Of a stretch of DNA of 48,191 bases, positions 34,000 to 42,545 are shown one piece after another. Under the pieces are notes generated by a model. It was not told where the DNA came from. It saw only the letters and a program-made list of their open reading frames with translations, and did not search any database. Every line of letters begins with the position of its first letter. Within the stretch, counting starts at the first letter, position 1. A program made the position numbers and the translations under genes. The stretch is from Oscillospiraceae bacterium. GTDB lineage: Bacteria; Bacillota; Clostridia; Oscillospirales; Oscillospiraceae. The stretch is taken from contig JAISHS010000019.1 in NCBI GenBank assembly GCA_031262405.1, positions 1-48,191 of the forward strand, given 5' to 3'.

Positions 34000-35328
34000 T
34001 TATCCACCCAGCAGTGTCGTCAAAACTGCGTGTGCCTTGGGCGCGGCGAAGGCCAGCCCGCTACCGGCGTTTTCACTTATCACAACAAAGGCAAGCGGCT
34101 GCGTTTCCTCATCTATAAAACCGACAAACCAAGCGTGGCTCGTCCCGTCGCCGACCTCCGCCGTGCCGGTTTTGGCATACATCGTTACGCCGTCTATTGT
34201 TATCAGCGGAGACGCCCCTTCATAGGCATAGACCACATTATAATTCATCATCTCACGCAGCTTTGCGGCGGTTTCCTCGCTCAAAAGCTGCGTTTTTTTC
34301 TCCGCTTGGCTCATGAGCAGCCTCGGCTCCGTAACCGTACCACCGGCGGCTATCGCCGCGCAGAGCCTTAGCATCGCCACCGGCGTAACCATGTCCGTAG
34401 ACTGCCCGATTCCTGACCAGCTCAGCGAACCCGACCCCTCACTCCAGAGGTCATACCGCCCCCCTGCCGTCCCCACCCCGCCTACCTCCAGCGGTTCAAT
34501 CAAGCCGAGGTCTTTTGCATATTTATTCAGTATTTCCCCGCCCAATTGCTGAGTTAATTCAGAAAAAGCGCAGTTGCAGGAATTGGCAAAGGCCTCCTCA
34601 ATCGTCTGCTCCCCGTGAGAATCGGTGCAGGTGATGAGCTCTCCCCCGACAATAACGCTTCCCGCACAAGGAAATCTCCGCTCGTCTAAATCCTCAATAT
34701 TCTCAATCGCCGCCGCCAGCGTCACTATTTTAAACACCGAGCCGGGCACATAAGCCGTATTGAGGCAGCGATTTATGTAAACCCCATCTGCGGAGTCCGT
34801 CTCACTGTCATAACCGACAGCCGGATCAAAGGACGGAGCGCTCATCATGCAGAGCACCTCACCCGTTTCGTAATTCATCACCATAATGGCGCCCCTGTCC
34901 AAAGCACTGTTACAGGCCATCACCTGCGCGCGCGAATCAATCGTCAGCGCCAGCTTCTTACCCTTCCCGTCAATACTGTTGGTACCGTTCCAAAAGCTAT
35001 ATCCCGCAAGCCTTTTAGCGTATACATTCAGCGCCCCCGCGCCGATATTTCCCTCATAGTCGCCCACCGCATGAAGGCAGGCCCTTCGTACCGCTTCGTC
35101 CTCGGCATAGGCATATACCCCGTCCCCGGCTCGCGCCAGAATTACGCCGTTGCGGTCGGTAACCTCCCCGACGTCCAGCACCCCGTTTGAGAAAACGCTC
35201 CTGTTTGCCCGAAGCATAACCCAGTCCCCGCCGTCGTTCCATAGTCTGATTATGTAAACTATAGTCCCCGCGACGAGCGCCAGTGCTATCAGCAGCGCGA
35301 AATATGCCCTGTTTTTAATCTTCTTCAA
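34000..35328 (-). CDS. Penicillin-binding protein, class B-like transpeptidase
   Basis: 442 residues from a TTG at 35328, which has ggagg 7 bases upstream. One N-terminal membrane anchor (about 9-29), a short N-terminal domain (about 40-120) and the transpeptidase domain with the three active-site motifs: Ser197-x-x-Lys200 (PGSVFK), Ser250-Cys-Asn252, and KTG in YAKTGTAEV. At this length it resembles actinobacterial PbpA more than full-size PBP2 or FtsI. It crosslinks peptidoglycan outside the membrane and is encoded directly after a RodA/FtsW polymerase, its expected partner. The gap holds a duplicated 35-bp segment that supplies its ribosome site and start. Confidence 0.93.
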   Translation of the reverse strand: MKKIKNRAYFALLIALALVAGTIVYIIRLWNDGGDWVMLRANRSVFSNGVLDVGEVTDRNGVILARAGDGVYAYAEDEAVRRACLHAVGDYEGNIGAGALNVYAKRLAGYSFWNGTNSIDGKGKKLALTIDSRAQVMACNSALDRGAIMVMNYETGEVLCMMSAPSFDPAVGYDSETDSADGVYINRCLNTAYVPGSVFKIVTLAAAIENIEDLDERRFPCAGSVIVGGELITCTDSHGEQTIEEAFANSCNCAFSELTQQLGGEILNKYAKDLGLIEPLEVGGVGTAGGRYDLWSEGSGSLSWSGIGQSTDMVTPVAMLRLCAAIAAGGTVTEPRLLMSQAEKKTQLLSEETAAKLREMMNYNVVYAYEGASPLITIDGVTMYAKTGTAEVGDGTSHAWFVGFIDEETQPLAFVVISENAGSGLAFAAPKAHAVLTTLLGG

Positions 35329-35355
35329 AGCTTTCCTCCGATATGAACCCGTTTC
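35321..35355. repeat. Direct repeat copy 1 (PBP start region)
   Basis: 35-bp segment matching 35392-35426 at about 30 of 35 positions; the first 20 bases are identical. This copy contains the PBP ribosome site and TTG start. Confidence 0.75.
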
Positions 35356-35385
35356 ACCCGAGAAAGTTCTATATATTTCCCATTT

Positions 35386-37098
35386 CTAGTTTTCTTCAAA
35401 GCTTTCCTCCGCCGTGAATTCGTTTCTGTCGTGAATGCGCCCCGGCTGCTTCACGACGAAGCTCGCGCTGCGCCGCGTGTCCGTCGCCTTGATAAAGGCC
35501 AGCATCGCCCAGCAGGAAATAAGGCTCGACCCGCCCATCGACACAAAGGGAAAGGTCACCCCCGTAAATGGAAGAATATCCAGCGACCCAAACACGTTGA
35601 AACAGGTCTGCACCAGCATCATCGCCACCGCCCCCACGCCCGCAATCACGAAGAAAGACGACCGCGCACGCGCGGCATTTCTCACCACAAACACTGCCAT
35701 AACGATAAGCGCCGCGAGTGCCGTCAGCGCAACAAGCAGCCCCAGCTCCTCGCTTATGAGCGCGAAAACCATGTCCGTCTTCGAGGCGACTATACTATTG
35801 AGCCAGCCCCCGCCCGCGCCCGTACCGAAAAGCCCACCGGAGGCCGCCGCGCTCATAGCCCGCGTCTGCTGAAAGCCCGCGACATAAACGTCCTCCCAGG
35901 CGTGCCGCCAAAGGGCAATTCGCTCGGCGATATAGGGCTTTACGTTCATCGCGAGAAAGCCCGCAAGAGCTGCCCCCGTGAGCGCGAGAACGATAGTCGC
36001 AAAATTTCCGCTGCGCAAAAAGCTTATAACCAAAAACGCCGCGAAGAATACAAGCGCCGTTCCAAAGTCCCCCATCAGCGCGAGAGCCCCGACGCAGGCG
36101 GCGGAAAACGCAACATAGAGCAGAATATTCTTCTTGAGATAGAGCCTGTCCATCGTCGCCGCCCCTGCATAAATATACAAAATCTTCACGAACTCCGACG
36201 GCTGTATGGTAACCCCCCCCAGCTCAATCCAGTTGTTCGAGCCGTTCCGCGCCGTACCAAATATTATGTTAACTGCAAGCAGCACTCCCGCCAGCACCGC
36301 CGCCCAGAGCCGCGCGGATTTAACGCGCTTTAGATCCCTCAGCCAGGCGCCCAGCAGCAAAAACGCCGCCAGCCCCGCGATGATGAGCAGCACCTGTTTT
36401 CTCATGCTCTCCGGAGAGCATGAGGCGCAGACTGAAAGCCCCAGCCCCGAGAGGAAAAACGCCAGTGCCTCAATCTCGAGTCCCCGCCGTCCAAAGAGCC
36501 TCATGAGCACATAATAGCTCCACATCAGCGCAAAAAGCGCGGTAAACGCCAGCGTAATCGGCGCAACAAATTCCTCCTGAGCCGTCATAATGTGCTGGAA
36601 AAGCAAAATCACAAGAAACAGCGAGATATAGATAAACATATCCCAAGCCCTGACAAACCGCCCCGGAGCCGTCCGGCGGCTCGTCACGACGCGCCTCTCG
36701 CTCTCCGAGAGGTTATAAAAGCGCAGCAGCTGCCCGCCCGCCTCCAGCGTGTCGCCGTCGCGCAGAGGCAGCCCGTCCTCAAAAATCGGCTCGTCCTCGA
36801 TGAAGACGTCCGTGTTCGGCGAGATGTTATGGGCTGTCCAATTGCCCTCGCCGTCGCGCAACAGAACCAGCTGCGCCGCGCCAAGGCCCTGCAGTCTCAC
36901 ATCGCAGCCGCGCGAGGCGCCGACCGTACACTCCCAGTTGCGCAGCGGTACGCGCGCGCCGTCCGGCAGCTCCATATAGCCCCAGACCTCCGGCTCATAG
37001 CGCCCGCTAAGCAGGCTCCGCGCACAGCGGAAAATAATCCCCGCCGCCGCCAGCGGCAGAATATACCGCGAGATATAAAAGAGATATGATAGAATCAT
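35386..37098 (-). CDS. RodA/FtsW-family glycosyltransferase with inserted FHA-like domain
   Basis: 570 residues. Membrane segment 1 (about 5-24) is followed by an FHA-like domain (about 40-130: a VGASRGCDVRL turn, then GNWTAHNISPNTDVFIEDEPI and LRDGDTLEAGGQLLRF). Then comes the SEDS polytopic domain (about 152-545, some nine or ten segments) with family motifs NWIELGGVTIQPSEFVKI, GDFGTALVFF and PFVSMGGSSLI. It polymerises glycan strands with the PBP encoded next. In the FHA module the usual Ser-x-x-His phosphopeptide contact reads G-A-A-Q (73-76 region), so phosphothreonine binding may be lost. RodA, PbpA and separate FHA proteins cluster in Actinobacteria; here the FHA part is fused. Confidence 0.92.
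   Translation of the reverse strand: MILSYLFYISRYILPLAAAGIIFRCARSLLSGRYEPEVWGYMELPDGARVPLRNWECTVGASRGCDVRLQGLGAAQLVLLRDGEGNWTAHNISPNTDVFIEDEPIFEDGLPLRDGDTLEAGGQLLRFYNLSESERRVVTSRRTAPGRFVRAWDMFIYISLFLVILLFQHIMTAQEEFVAPITLAFTALFALMWSYYVLMRLFGRRGLEIEALAFFLSGLGLSVCASCSPESMRKQVLLIIAGLAAFLLLGAWLRDLKRVKSARLWAAVLAGVLLAVNIIFGTARNGSNNWIELGGVTIQPSEFVKILYIYAGAATMDRLYLKKNILLYVAFSAACVGALALMGDFGTALVFFAAFLVISFLRSGNFATIVLALTGAALAGFLAMNVKPYIAERIALWRHAWEDVYVAGFQQTRAMSAAASGGLFGTGAGGGWLNSIVASKTDMVFALISEELGLLVALTALAALIVMAVFVVRNAARARSSFFVIAGVGAVAMMLVQTCFNVFGSLDILPFTGVTFPFVSMGGSSLISCWAMLAFIKATDTRRSASFVVKQPGRIHDRNEFTAEESFEEN
35392..35426. repeat. Direct repeat copy 2 (RodA C-terminal codons)
   Basis: Partner of 35321-35355, 71 bases away. 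Here it encodes the last residues (A-E-E-S-F-E-E-N) and the region just before the stop of the RodA-like gene. Confidence 0.75.
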
Positions 37099-37112
37099 TA
37101 AAAGCCTCGCAG

Positions 37113-37258
37113 AGTTTCGCGCCGAGGCGCGAAATCAATTTATATCGTTTTTTTCAGCGACCTGTGCGGTGAAAAAAACTCTTCTCAGCCCGCGAGTCGC
37201 CTTCAGGCACGTGGCGGGCTGTAAAACAATTGGCAAAAATGGCGTAGCCATTTTGCCA
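37113..37258. other. Cluster of four inverted repeats between tyrS and the rodA-like gene
   Basis: In the 241-base gap: TTTCGCGCC-GA-GGCGCGAAA (near 37116-37135), GTTTTTTTCA/TGAAAAAAAC (37147-37156 with 37170-37179), CAGCCCGC/GCGGGCTG (about 37186-37222), and TGGCAAAAATGGC-GTA-GCCATTTTGCCA (about 37232-37258). They would fold in the leader of the rodA-PBP transcript. No ORF and no clear promoter was found. Confidence 0.55.
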
Positions 37259-37262
37259 GCTA

Positions 37263-37292
37263 AATAGCCGTCGGATAACTCCGACGGCTATT
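37263..37292 (-). terminator. Terminator hairpin after tyrS
   Basis: Perfect 13-bp stem AATAGCCGTCGGA / TCCGACGGCTATT with a 4-base loop, about 48 bases after the tyrS stop in the minus-strand direction, followed by TTAGC. Confidence 0.65.
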
Positions 37293-37339
37293 GTAACATA
37301 TTGTTCCACAATATTAAACCATATTTTAGCGAACTGCGT

Positions 37340-38572
37340 CTACTTGAGAACTATCCTGTTATAGCTCTTCTTCCCACGCCTAATCAGCAGCCCCTCGCCC
37401 GAAAGCTCCTCCGCAGAAAACCTCTGCGCCGGATCCGTGACCTTCACGCCGCCCGCCTCGACTCCGCCCTGACTTACGGCGCGGCGCGCCTCCGAGCGCG
37501 AGGGCGTAAGGCCGCTTCTAACCAGCAGCGTCAGAATATCCGCCGAGCCGTCCGTCAAATCCTCTTGAGAAAGCTCCGTCTTGGGCACATTCGCCCCGTC
37601 CGCACCGCCGGAAAAGAGCGCCTTCGACGCCTCCTCGGCCTTCTTCGCCTCCTCGGGAGAGTGCACCAGACTCGTCAGCTCAAAGGCGAGTATCTCCTTC
37701 GCCCGATTGAGCTGACTGCCCTCCCAAGCGTCCATCTCGTCAATCTGTTCCAGCGGCAAAAACGTCAGCATCCGCAGACATTTGAGCACATCCGCATCGT
37801 CCACGTTGCGCCAGTATTGATAAAAGTCATAGGGCTTGGTCTTCTCCGGATCGAGCCACACAGCCCCCGCGGCCGTCTTACCCATCTTCTTACCCTCGCT
37901 CGTCAGCAGAAGGGTAATCGTCATGCCGTAGGCGTCCTCTCCCAGCTTGCGGCGAATCAGCTCCGTGCCGCCGAGAATATTGCTCCACTGATCGTCCCCG
38001 CCGCACTGCATTACGCAGCCCAGCTGCTTGAACATATGATAAAAATCATAGCTCTGCATGATCATATAGTTGAACTCAAGAAAGCTCAGACCCTTTTCCA
38101 TACGCTGCTTATAGCAATCCGCTCGGAGCATATTGTTAACCGAAAAGCAAGAGCCGACCTCGCGCAGCAGCTCAATATAGTTTAGCTTCAAAAGCCAATC
38201 GGCGTTATTCACCATAAGCGCCTTCCCGCCGGAAAAGTCCACGAATTTCTCCATCTGCACCTTAAACTTGTCGGCGTTCTCCTGAATCTGCTCCTGCGTC
38301 ATCATCTTGCGCATATCCGTGCGCCCCGAGGGGTCTCCGACCATAGTCGTACCGCCGCCGAGCAGCGCAATCGGCTTATTCCCCGCCATCTGCAGCCGCT
38401 TCATGAGGCACAGCGCCATAAAGTGCCCGACGTGCAGGCTGTCCGCCGTCGGATCAAAGCCGATATAAAAAATCGCCTTACCCTCATTCACAAGCTTCGA
38501 TATCTGCTCCTCATCCGTAACCTGCGCGATAAGCCCCCGCGCCTTGAGTTCATCATAAATCTTCATGCTCAA
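37340..38572 (-). CDS. tyrS: Tyrosyl-tRNA synthetase
   Basis: 410 residues, class I synthetase. HIGH-like motif SLHVGHF, tyrosine-binding YIGFDPTADS and LGGDDQWSNI regions, KMSKS-like motif KKMGKTAAG, and a C-terminal S4 domain (about 345-405, SRSEARRAVSQGGV). It charges tRNA-Tyr in the cytosol. The start may be TTG at 38572 (ggaggag 10 bases upstream) or ATG at 38566 (16 bases); I favour the TTG by spacing. The gap to recN is only 53 bases, so the T-box leader common on Firmicutes tyrS genes is absent here. Confidence 0.97.
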   Translation of the reverse strand: MSMKIYDELKARGLIAQVTDEEQISKLVNEGKAIFYIGFDPTADSLHVGHFMALCLMKRLQMAGNKPIALLGGGTTMVGDPSGRTDMRKMMTQEQIQENADKFKVQMEKFVDFSGGKALMVNNADWLLKLNYIELLREVGSCFSVNNMLRADCYKQRMEKGLSFLEFNYMIMQSYDFYHMFKQLGCVMQCGGDDQWSNILGGTELIRRKLGEDAYGMTITLLLTSEGKKMGKTAAGAVWLDPEKTKPYDFYQYWRNVDDADVLKCLRMLTFLPLEQIDEMDAWEGSQLNRAKEILAFELTSLVHSPEEAKKAEEASKALFSGGADGANVPKTELSQEDLTDGSADILTLLVRSGLTPSRSEARRAVSQGGVEAGGVKVTDPAQRFSAEELSGEGLLIRRGKKSYNRIVLK

Positions 38573-38625
38573 AACCTGTTTCTCCTCCCGATCTTTATAA
38601 CATAGTGTAAACTTTTTTCTCTCTT

Positions 38626-40323
38626 CTATCCCTTGCCGCGCCTGCGCAGCGACTTCTTAAAGGCCTGCGCCGCATCCAGCTGCTCCCGTGCCGAGCAAAG
38701 CGTGTTCTCCGTGACGTTCTCGCCCCCGTGCAGCCTCGCCAGCTCGCGAGTGCGCCCATCCTTGTCCAGCTCGATAACGTCCGTAAAGGTGCGCCCATCG
38801 CGCTCGGCCTTCTCAACCAAAAAGTGCGTGTCCGCCATAGCGGCAAGCTGCGGCAGATGCGTAACACAGAGCACCTGCTTAGTCCGCGACAGCTGCGCTA
38901 GCTTCTCGGCTACCCTCTGCGCCGCAATTCCCGAAACCCCCGCGTCCACCTCGTCGAACACCAGCGTCTCGACCGTCTCGCGAGCGGAAAAAACGTTCTT
39001 CATCGCCAGCATTATCCGCGAAAGCTCCCCGCCGGAGGCAACGCGGCTAATTGGCCCCGGCTTCTCACCGCGGTTCGCGCTCATGAGAAAACGAATCTCG
39101 TCCGCCCCGTGAGGACCCAAGCCCTCGTCGTTCTCAATATTAGTTATGTCAACCTCAAACCTCACCGACGGCATATTCAGCGAAGATAGCTCCGCGACAA
39201 TCGCCCGCTCTAGGTTCAAAGCGGCCTCACGCCGCTTCTTTGTCAGCTGCCCGGCAAGAGACCTAGCTTCGCCCAGCGCCTCTAATCGCTTCGCCTCAAG
39301 CTTGCGCAGCGTAAGCTCTGAGTATTCCAGCTCGTCGAGCCGAGCCTTAGCGCGCTCAAGCTTGCGCAAAAGCTCCGGCACGTCGCCGCCATACCGCCGC
39401 TGCAAGCGTTTCAGCTCGGCAAGCCGCGACTCTAAGGCGTCATACTCCTCCGGGGAAAAATCCAGCTCCCGCGACGTATCGCGCAGAGTCTCCGAGGCGT
39501 CGAAGAGCAGAGCCTCCGCCTGTTTGAGCGAAGCTGACACGCTCTCAAGCTCGGGACAATAAGCCTCGGCCTTTCCCGTATAAATCGACGCGCTCTGCAC
39601 TAGCGAAATCGCGCCCTCGTCGTCCCCGCTCAGCAGCTCAAAAGCCTCCCTAACCGCCTCGGAGAGCTTTTCCGCATTGCGCAAAAGACTGCGGCGGGCA
39701 AGGCGCCGCTCCTCCTCGCCCTCCTGCAAATTCGCCGCCTCAAGCTCCTCAATCTGCGCCTTGAGATTTTCCGCCAGCCGCTCTTTTTCCAGCTCTCCCA
39801 GCGTGAGCGCGTCAATCTCGCGTTTGAGTTCGCGGTGAGCCGAAAAGGCGCGGGAATACTCTTCCAAAAGCGGCTCCAGCTCTCCGAAGCCGTCGAGATA
39901 CCGCCTGTGCGTGCGCTCGTCCATGAGAAGTCTGCCGTCGCTCTGCCCGTGAATGTCAAGCAGCAGCTCTGATAACTCGCGCAGCTGCCCCGCCGTAATA
40001 GGAGCTCCGCAGACCCGCGCGGAGGATTTTCCGTCGGCAGAGATTCTCCGCGTAATAATAAGCTCCCCCTCGGAGACAATATCATTGTCTCCGAGCCACT
40101 CGTCCGCCTCAGAGGTAATAAAGCAAGCCGAGCACAGCGCCTTGTCGGCGCCGGCTCTGACCATATCGCGGCTCACTCTCGCGCCTAAAACGGCTTGCAG
40201 GGCGTCTATGACAATAGACTTGCCCGCGCCCGTCTCACCGGTAAAGACGTTCAGCCCCTCCGTGAAATTCACGTCGGCTCTCGAGATGACGGCGATATTC
40301 TCAATATGCAGCTCCTGTAGCAT
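38626..40323 (-). CDS. recN: DNA repair protein RecN
   Basis: 565 residues, SMC-like. N-terminal Walker A FTGETGAGKSIVIDAL, a long coiled coil on each side of the centre (about 160-380), and the C-terminal ABC part VASGGELSRIMLAMK with LVFDEVDAGVSG. It acts at double-strand breaks. It is in the classic argR-recN order of Firmicutes, 34 bases after argR, and no LexA box is visible in that gap, so it probably relies on the upstream operon promoter. Confidence 0.97.
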   Translation of the reverse strand: MLQELHIENIAVISRADVNFTEGLNVFTGETGAGKSIVIDALQAVLGARVSRDMVRAGADKALCSACFITSEADEWLGDNDIVSEGELIITRRISADGKSSARVCGAPITAGQLRELSELLLDIHGQSDGRLLMDERTHRRYLDGFGELEPLLEEYSRAFSAHRELKREIDALTLGELEKERLAENLKAQIEELEAANLQEGEEERRLARRSLLRNAEKLSEAVREAFELLSGDDEGAISLVQSASIYTGKAEAYCPELESVSASLKQAEALLFDASETLRDTSRELDFSPEEYDALESRLAELKRLQRRYGGDVPELLRKLERAKARLDELEYSELTLRKLEAKRLEALGEARSLAGQLTKKRREAALNLERAIVAELSSLNMPSVRFEVDITNIENDEGLGPHGADEIRFLMSANRGEKPGPISRVASGGELSRIMLAMKNVFSARETVETLVFDEVDAGVSGIAAQRVAEKLAQLSRTKQVLCVTHLPQLAAMADTHFLVEKAERDGRTFTDVIELDKDGRTRELARLHGGENVTENTLCSAREQLDAAQAFKKSLRRRGKG

Positions 40324-40357
40324 CCGCCCGCCCCCTCAAAAATACCTGCGCGGCAAC

Positions 40358-40807
40358 CTAAAATAGATTCTCGATTTCCGCTTCCAGCTTCGATGCGGAC
40401 TGCGCGTCGCGCATCGCGATAAAGGCAGTGTCGTCACCGGCAAGCGTCCCGACAAGCCCCCCTATGTCCATACTGTCCAGCGCCGAGCAGGCGGCGTTCG
40501 CCAGACCCGGAAGGGTCTTGAGGACAAGAATGTTCTGCGCGGCCTTATAGCTCGTCACACTCTCGCGGAAAATCTTCTCAAGCCTCAGGCTCAAGTCCTC
40601 TTCCTCGGCCTTCTCCGCCGCGACATAGCGATAGCTGCCGTCCGGAAGCAGCTCCTTCATGAGGCGCAGCTCCTTTACGTCGCGGGAAAGCGTCGCCTGA
40701 GTGCTCTTGACGCCCGCGCGCGCCAGCTCCTCTATAAGCTGATTCTGCGTCTCAACACTTTTCGTCGTAATGATCTCCATAATCATTTTCTGACGATCGG
40801 ATTTCAT
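40358..40807 (-). CDS. argR: Arginine repressor
   Basis: About 149 residues from the ATG at 40807 (MKSDRQK), behind ggagggtg; the longer frame extends into nadK. The N-terminal winged helix has SVETQNQLIEELARAGVKSTQATLSRDVKELRL. The C-terminal hexamerisation and arginine-binding domain has the GLVGTLAGDDTAFIAM region. It represses arginine synthesis and may activate catabolism when arginine is bound. The start lies 5 bases beyond the nadK stop. Confidence 0.96.
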   Translation of the reverse strand: MKSDRQKMIMEIITTKSVETQNQLIEELARAGVKSTQATLSRDVKELRLMKELLPDGSYRYVAAEKAEEEDLSLRLEKIFRESVTSYKAAQNILVLKTLPGLANAACSALDSMDIGGLVGTLAGDDTAFIAMRDAQSASKLEAEIENLF

Positions 40808-40811
40808 GTCT

Positions 40812-41678
40812 TCACCCTCCAAGCTTATTAAATGCAATATCGTAAAAACTTTTCTGCGAGATATGCGCCATAAGGGCTGTATGTCTCGATTTGCTCACTA
40901 TGAGCTTGTCCCCGTCCAAAAAGTCAATCGGCTGCCCGCCATCAACAGATAGCCAGAGACTCTTTCCGGCGTTTCCGGGAGCCGTTACGGTAACCACCCT
41001 GTCAGACGCCAGCACAAAGGGTCTCGCGCTCATGAGATGGGCACAGATGGGCGTGAGCAAAATATTCTCCGCCGTCGGCTCTACAAGCGGCCCCCCCGCC
41101 GAGAGCGAATAAGCCGTCGAGCCTGTGGGCGTCGCAACAACAATCCCGTCTCCGGAATACTGGGTAATCCTGTCCCCGTCGCCGCAGACCTCAATATTGA
41201 CGGCGCGCGCCGTCGCGCCCACGACCGCGTCGTTGAGTGCGCTGTCGCTAAAGACTGTCTCGCCGTCCCGAACCAGCTCAACGTCCAGCATCATCCGATT
41301 GATGGCGGCATATTCCCCCCGCGCGGCGCGGATAAGATATTCTGTGTCCTCCGGCTCAAGCTCCGCCATGAAGCCCTTGTGCCCCAGATTGACTCCTATG
41401 AGCGGCACAGGCGAGCGCATGACAGCTCGCGCCGCCTTCAAAATCGTCCCGTCCCCGCCGAAGGTTATGAGGAGCTTTGCGCCGACTACTGCGCTTTCAA
41501 GAGGCTCAAAGCCCTGCAAGCTCTCAAAGCGCGCCGCCTCGCCCCTAAGCCTTACGACAGATAAGACCGTCTCAAAGCCCGCCCGAGTCAGCGCCTCCCG
41601 CGCATTCGCAGCGACGGAAAAATCCCCGTCGCAATCCGGATTTATACAGAGTACAATTTTCTTGCCCGTTCCCGCCAT
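40812..41678 (-). CDS. nadK: NAD kinase
   Basis: 288 residues. It has the GGDGTIL catalytic motif (TFGGDGTILKAAR) and the glycine-rich GDGIVVATPTGSTAYSLSAGGP region typical of NadK/PpnK. It phosphorylates NAD to NADP in the cytosol. It lies between tlyA and argR in the conserved Firmicutes block. The 39-base gap upstream, plus the end of tlyA, holds a 7-bp tandem repeat. Confidence 0.96.
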   Translation of the reverse strand: MAGTGKKIVLCINPDCDGDFSVAANAREALTRAGFETVLSVVRLRGEAARFESLQGFEPLESAVVGAKLLITFGGDGTILKAARAVMRSPVPLIGVNLGHKGFMAELEPEDTEYLIRAARGEYAAINRMMLDVELVRDGETVFSDSALNDAVVGATARAVNIEVCGDGDRITQYSGDGIVVATPTGSTAYSLSAGGPLVEPTAENILLTPICAHLMSARPFVLASDRVVTVTAPGNAGKSLWLSVDGGQPIDFLDGDKLIVSKSRHTALMAHISQKSFYDIAFNKLGG

Positions 41679-41693
41679 CTATCAGTTCCTTAC

Positions 41694-41728
41694 TATCTAT
41701 TATCTTTTATCTAATATCTAATATCTGT
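41694..41728. repeat. 7-bp tandem repeat overlapping the tlyA stop
   Basis: Five 7-base units (TATCTAT, TATCTTT, TATCTAA, TATCTAA, TATCTGT). Related TATCTG units continue to about 41760 inside the last codons of tlyA. Same unit as at 27323-27364. Confidence 0.7.
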
Positions 41729-42545
41729 CAACCGTTATCTGCCCGCTATCTGTTATCTGCTCGTGAGCTGCGCTCACGATACCCTCAAAGTCGGGAATAT
41801 ATCTGCTTTCTGCGCCCTTTTGAAGAAACGCCAGATACTCAATATTCCCCGCCGGACCTCTCACGGGCGAATAGTCCAGCCCCAGAAGAATAAGACCCGC
41901 CTCTCCCGCAAACCGAACAAAATCGCTCAAAACCTCAATGTGCGTCGATTTCTCCCTCACGACCCCGTTCTTGCCGACCCTCTCGCGTCCGGCCTCAAAC
42001 TGCGGCTTGATAAGGCAGACTAGTCTGCCGTTTTCCGTGAGAAGCTCCCTCACCGGCGGCAAAACCAGCCTGAGCGAAATAAAGGACAGATCCATCACCG
42101 CCAAGCTCGGTTTTTCGGGCAGCTTGTCCGGGGTGAGCAGGCGAACATTCGTGCGCTCCATGACCACTACCCGCTCGTCCGAACGCAGCTTCCAGGCAAG
42201 CTGACCATAGCCGACGTCCACGGCATAGACCCGCTTTGCCCCGTTTTGAAGCAAAACGTCGGTAAATCCTCCGGTGGAGGCGCCGCAGTCAATGCAAATT
42301 TCCCCCTCGGGGTCTACGCCGAAAACCCTCAGCGCCTTTTCAAGCTTTAGCCCGCCGCGGCTGACATAGGGGGTCGTCTCTCCGCGCAGCTCAATCACCG
42401 CCTCCGGCGAGACTGCCGCGCCCGGCTTGTCAGAGCGAACCCCGTCAACATAGACCAGCCCCGCCATAATAGAGCTCTTGGCCCGCTCTCGGCTCTCCGT
42501 GAGACCGCGCTCAAAAACCAGCGCGTCGAGGCGAGACTTTTTCAT
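41718..42545 (-). CDS. tlyA: TlyA-family 2'-O-ribose rRNA methyltransferase
   Basis: 275 residues. N-terminal S4 RNA-binding domain (about 1-60, SRLDALVFERGLTESRERAKSSIM) and a FtsJ-like Rossmann methyltransferase with the SAM motif IDCGASTGGFTDVLL and the VMDLSFISL segment. It probably methylates rRNA 2'-hydroxyls. It overlaps dxs by 4 bases. The last dozen residues (QITDSGQITVDRY) are encoded by a degenerate heptamer repeat, so this tail is likely a recent, non-conserved extension. Confidence 0.93.
   Translation of the reverse strand: MKKSRLDALVFERGLTESRERAKSSIMAGLVYVDGVRSDKPGAAVSPEAVIELRGETTPYVSRGGLKLEKALRVFGVDPEGEICIDCGASTGGFTDVLLQNGAKRVYAVDVGYGQLAWKLRSDERVVVMERTNVRLLTPDKLPEKPSLAVMDLSFISLRLVLPPVRELLTENGRLVCLIKPQFEAGRERVGKNGVVREKSTHIEVLSDFVRFAGEAGLILLGLDYSPVRGPAGNIEYLAFLQKGAESRYIPDFEGIVSAAHEQITDSGQITVDRY

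Noticed and set aside
38573-38625. T-box riboswitch upstream of tyrS
   Set aside because: The gap to recN is only 53 bases, too short for a T-box, and no conserved element is seen.
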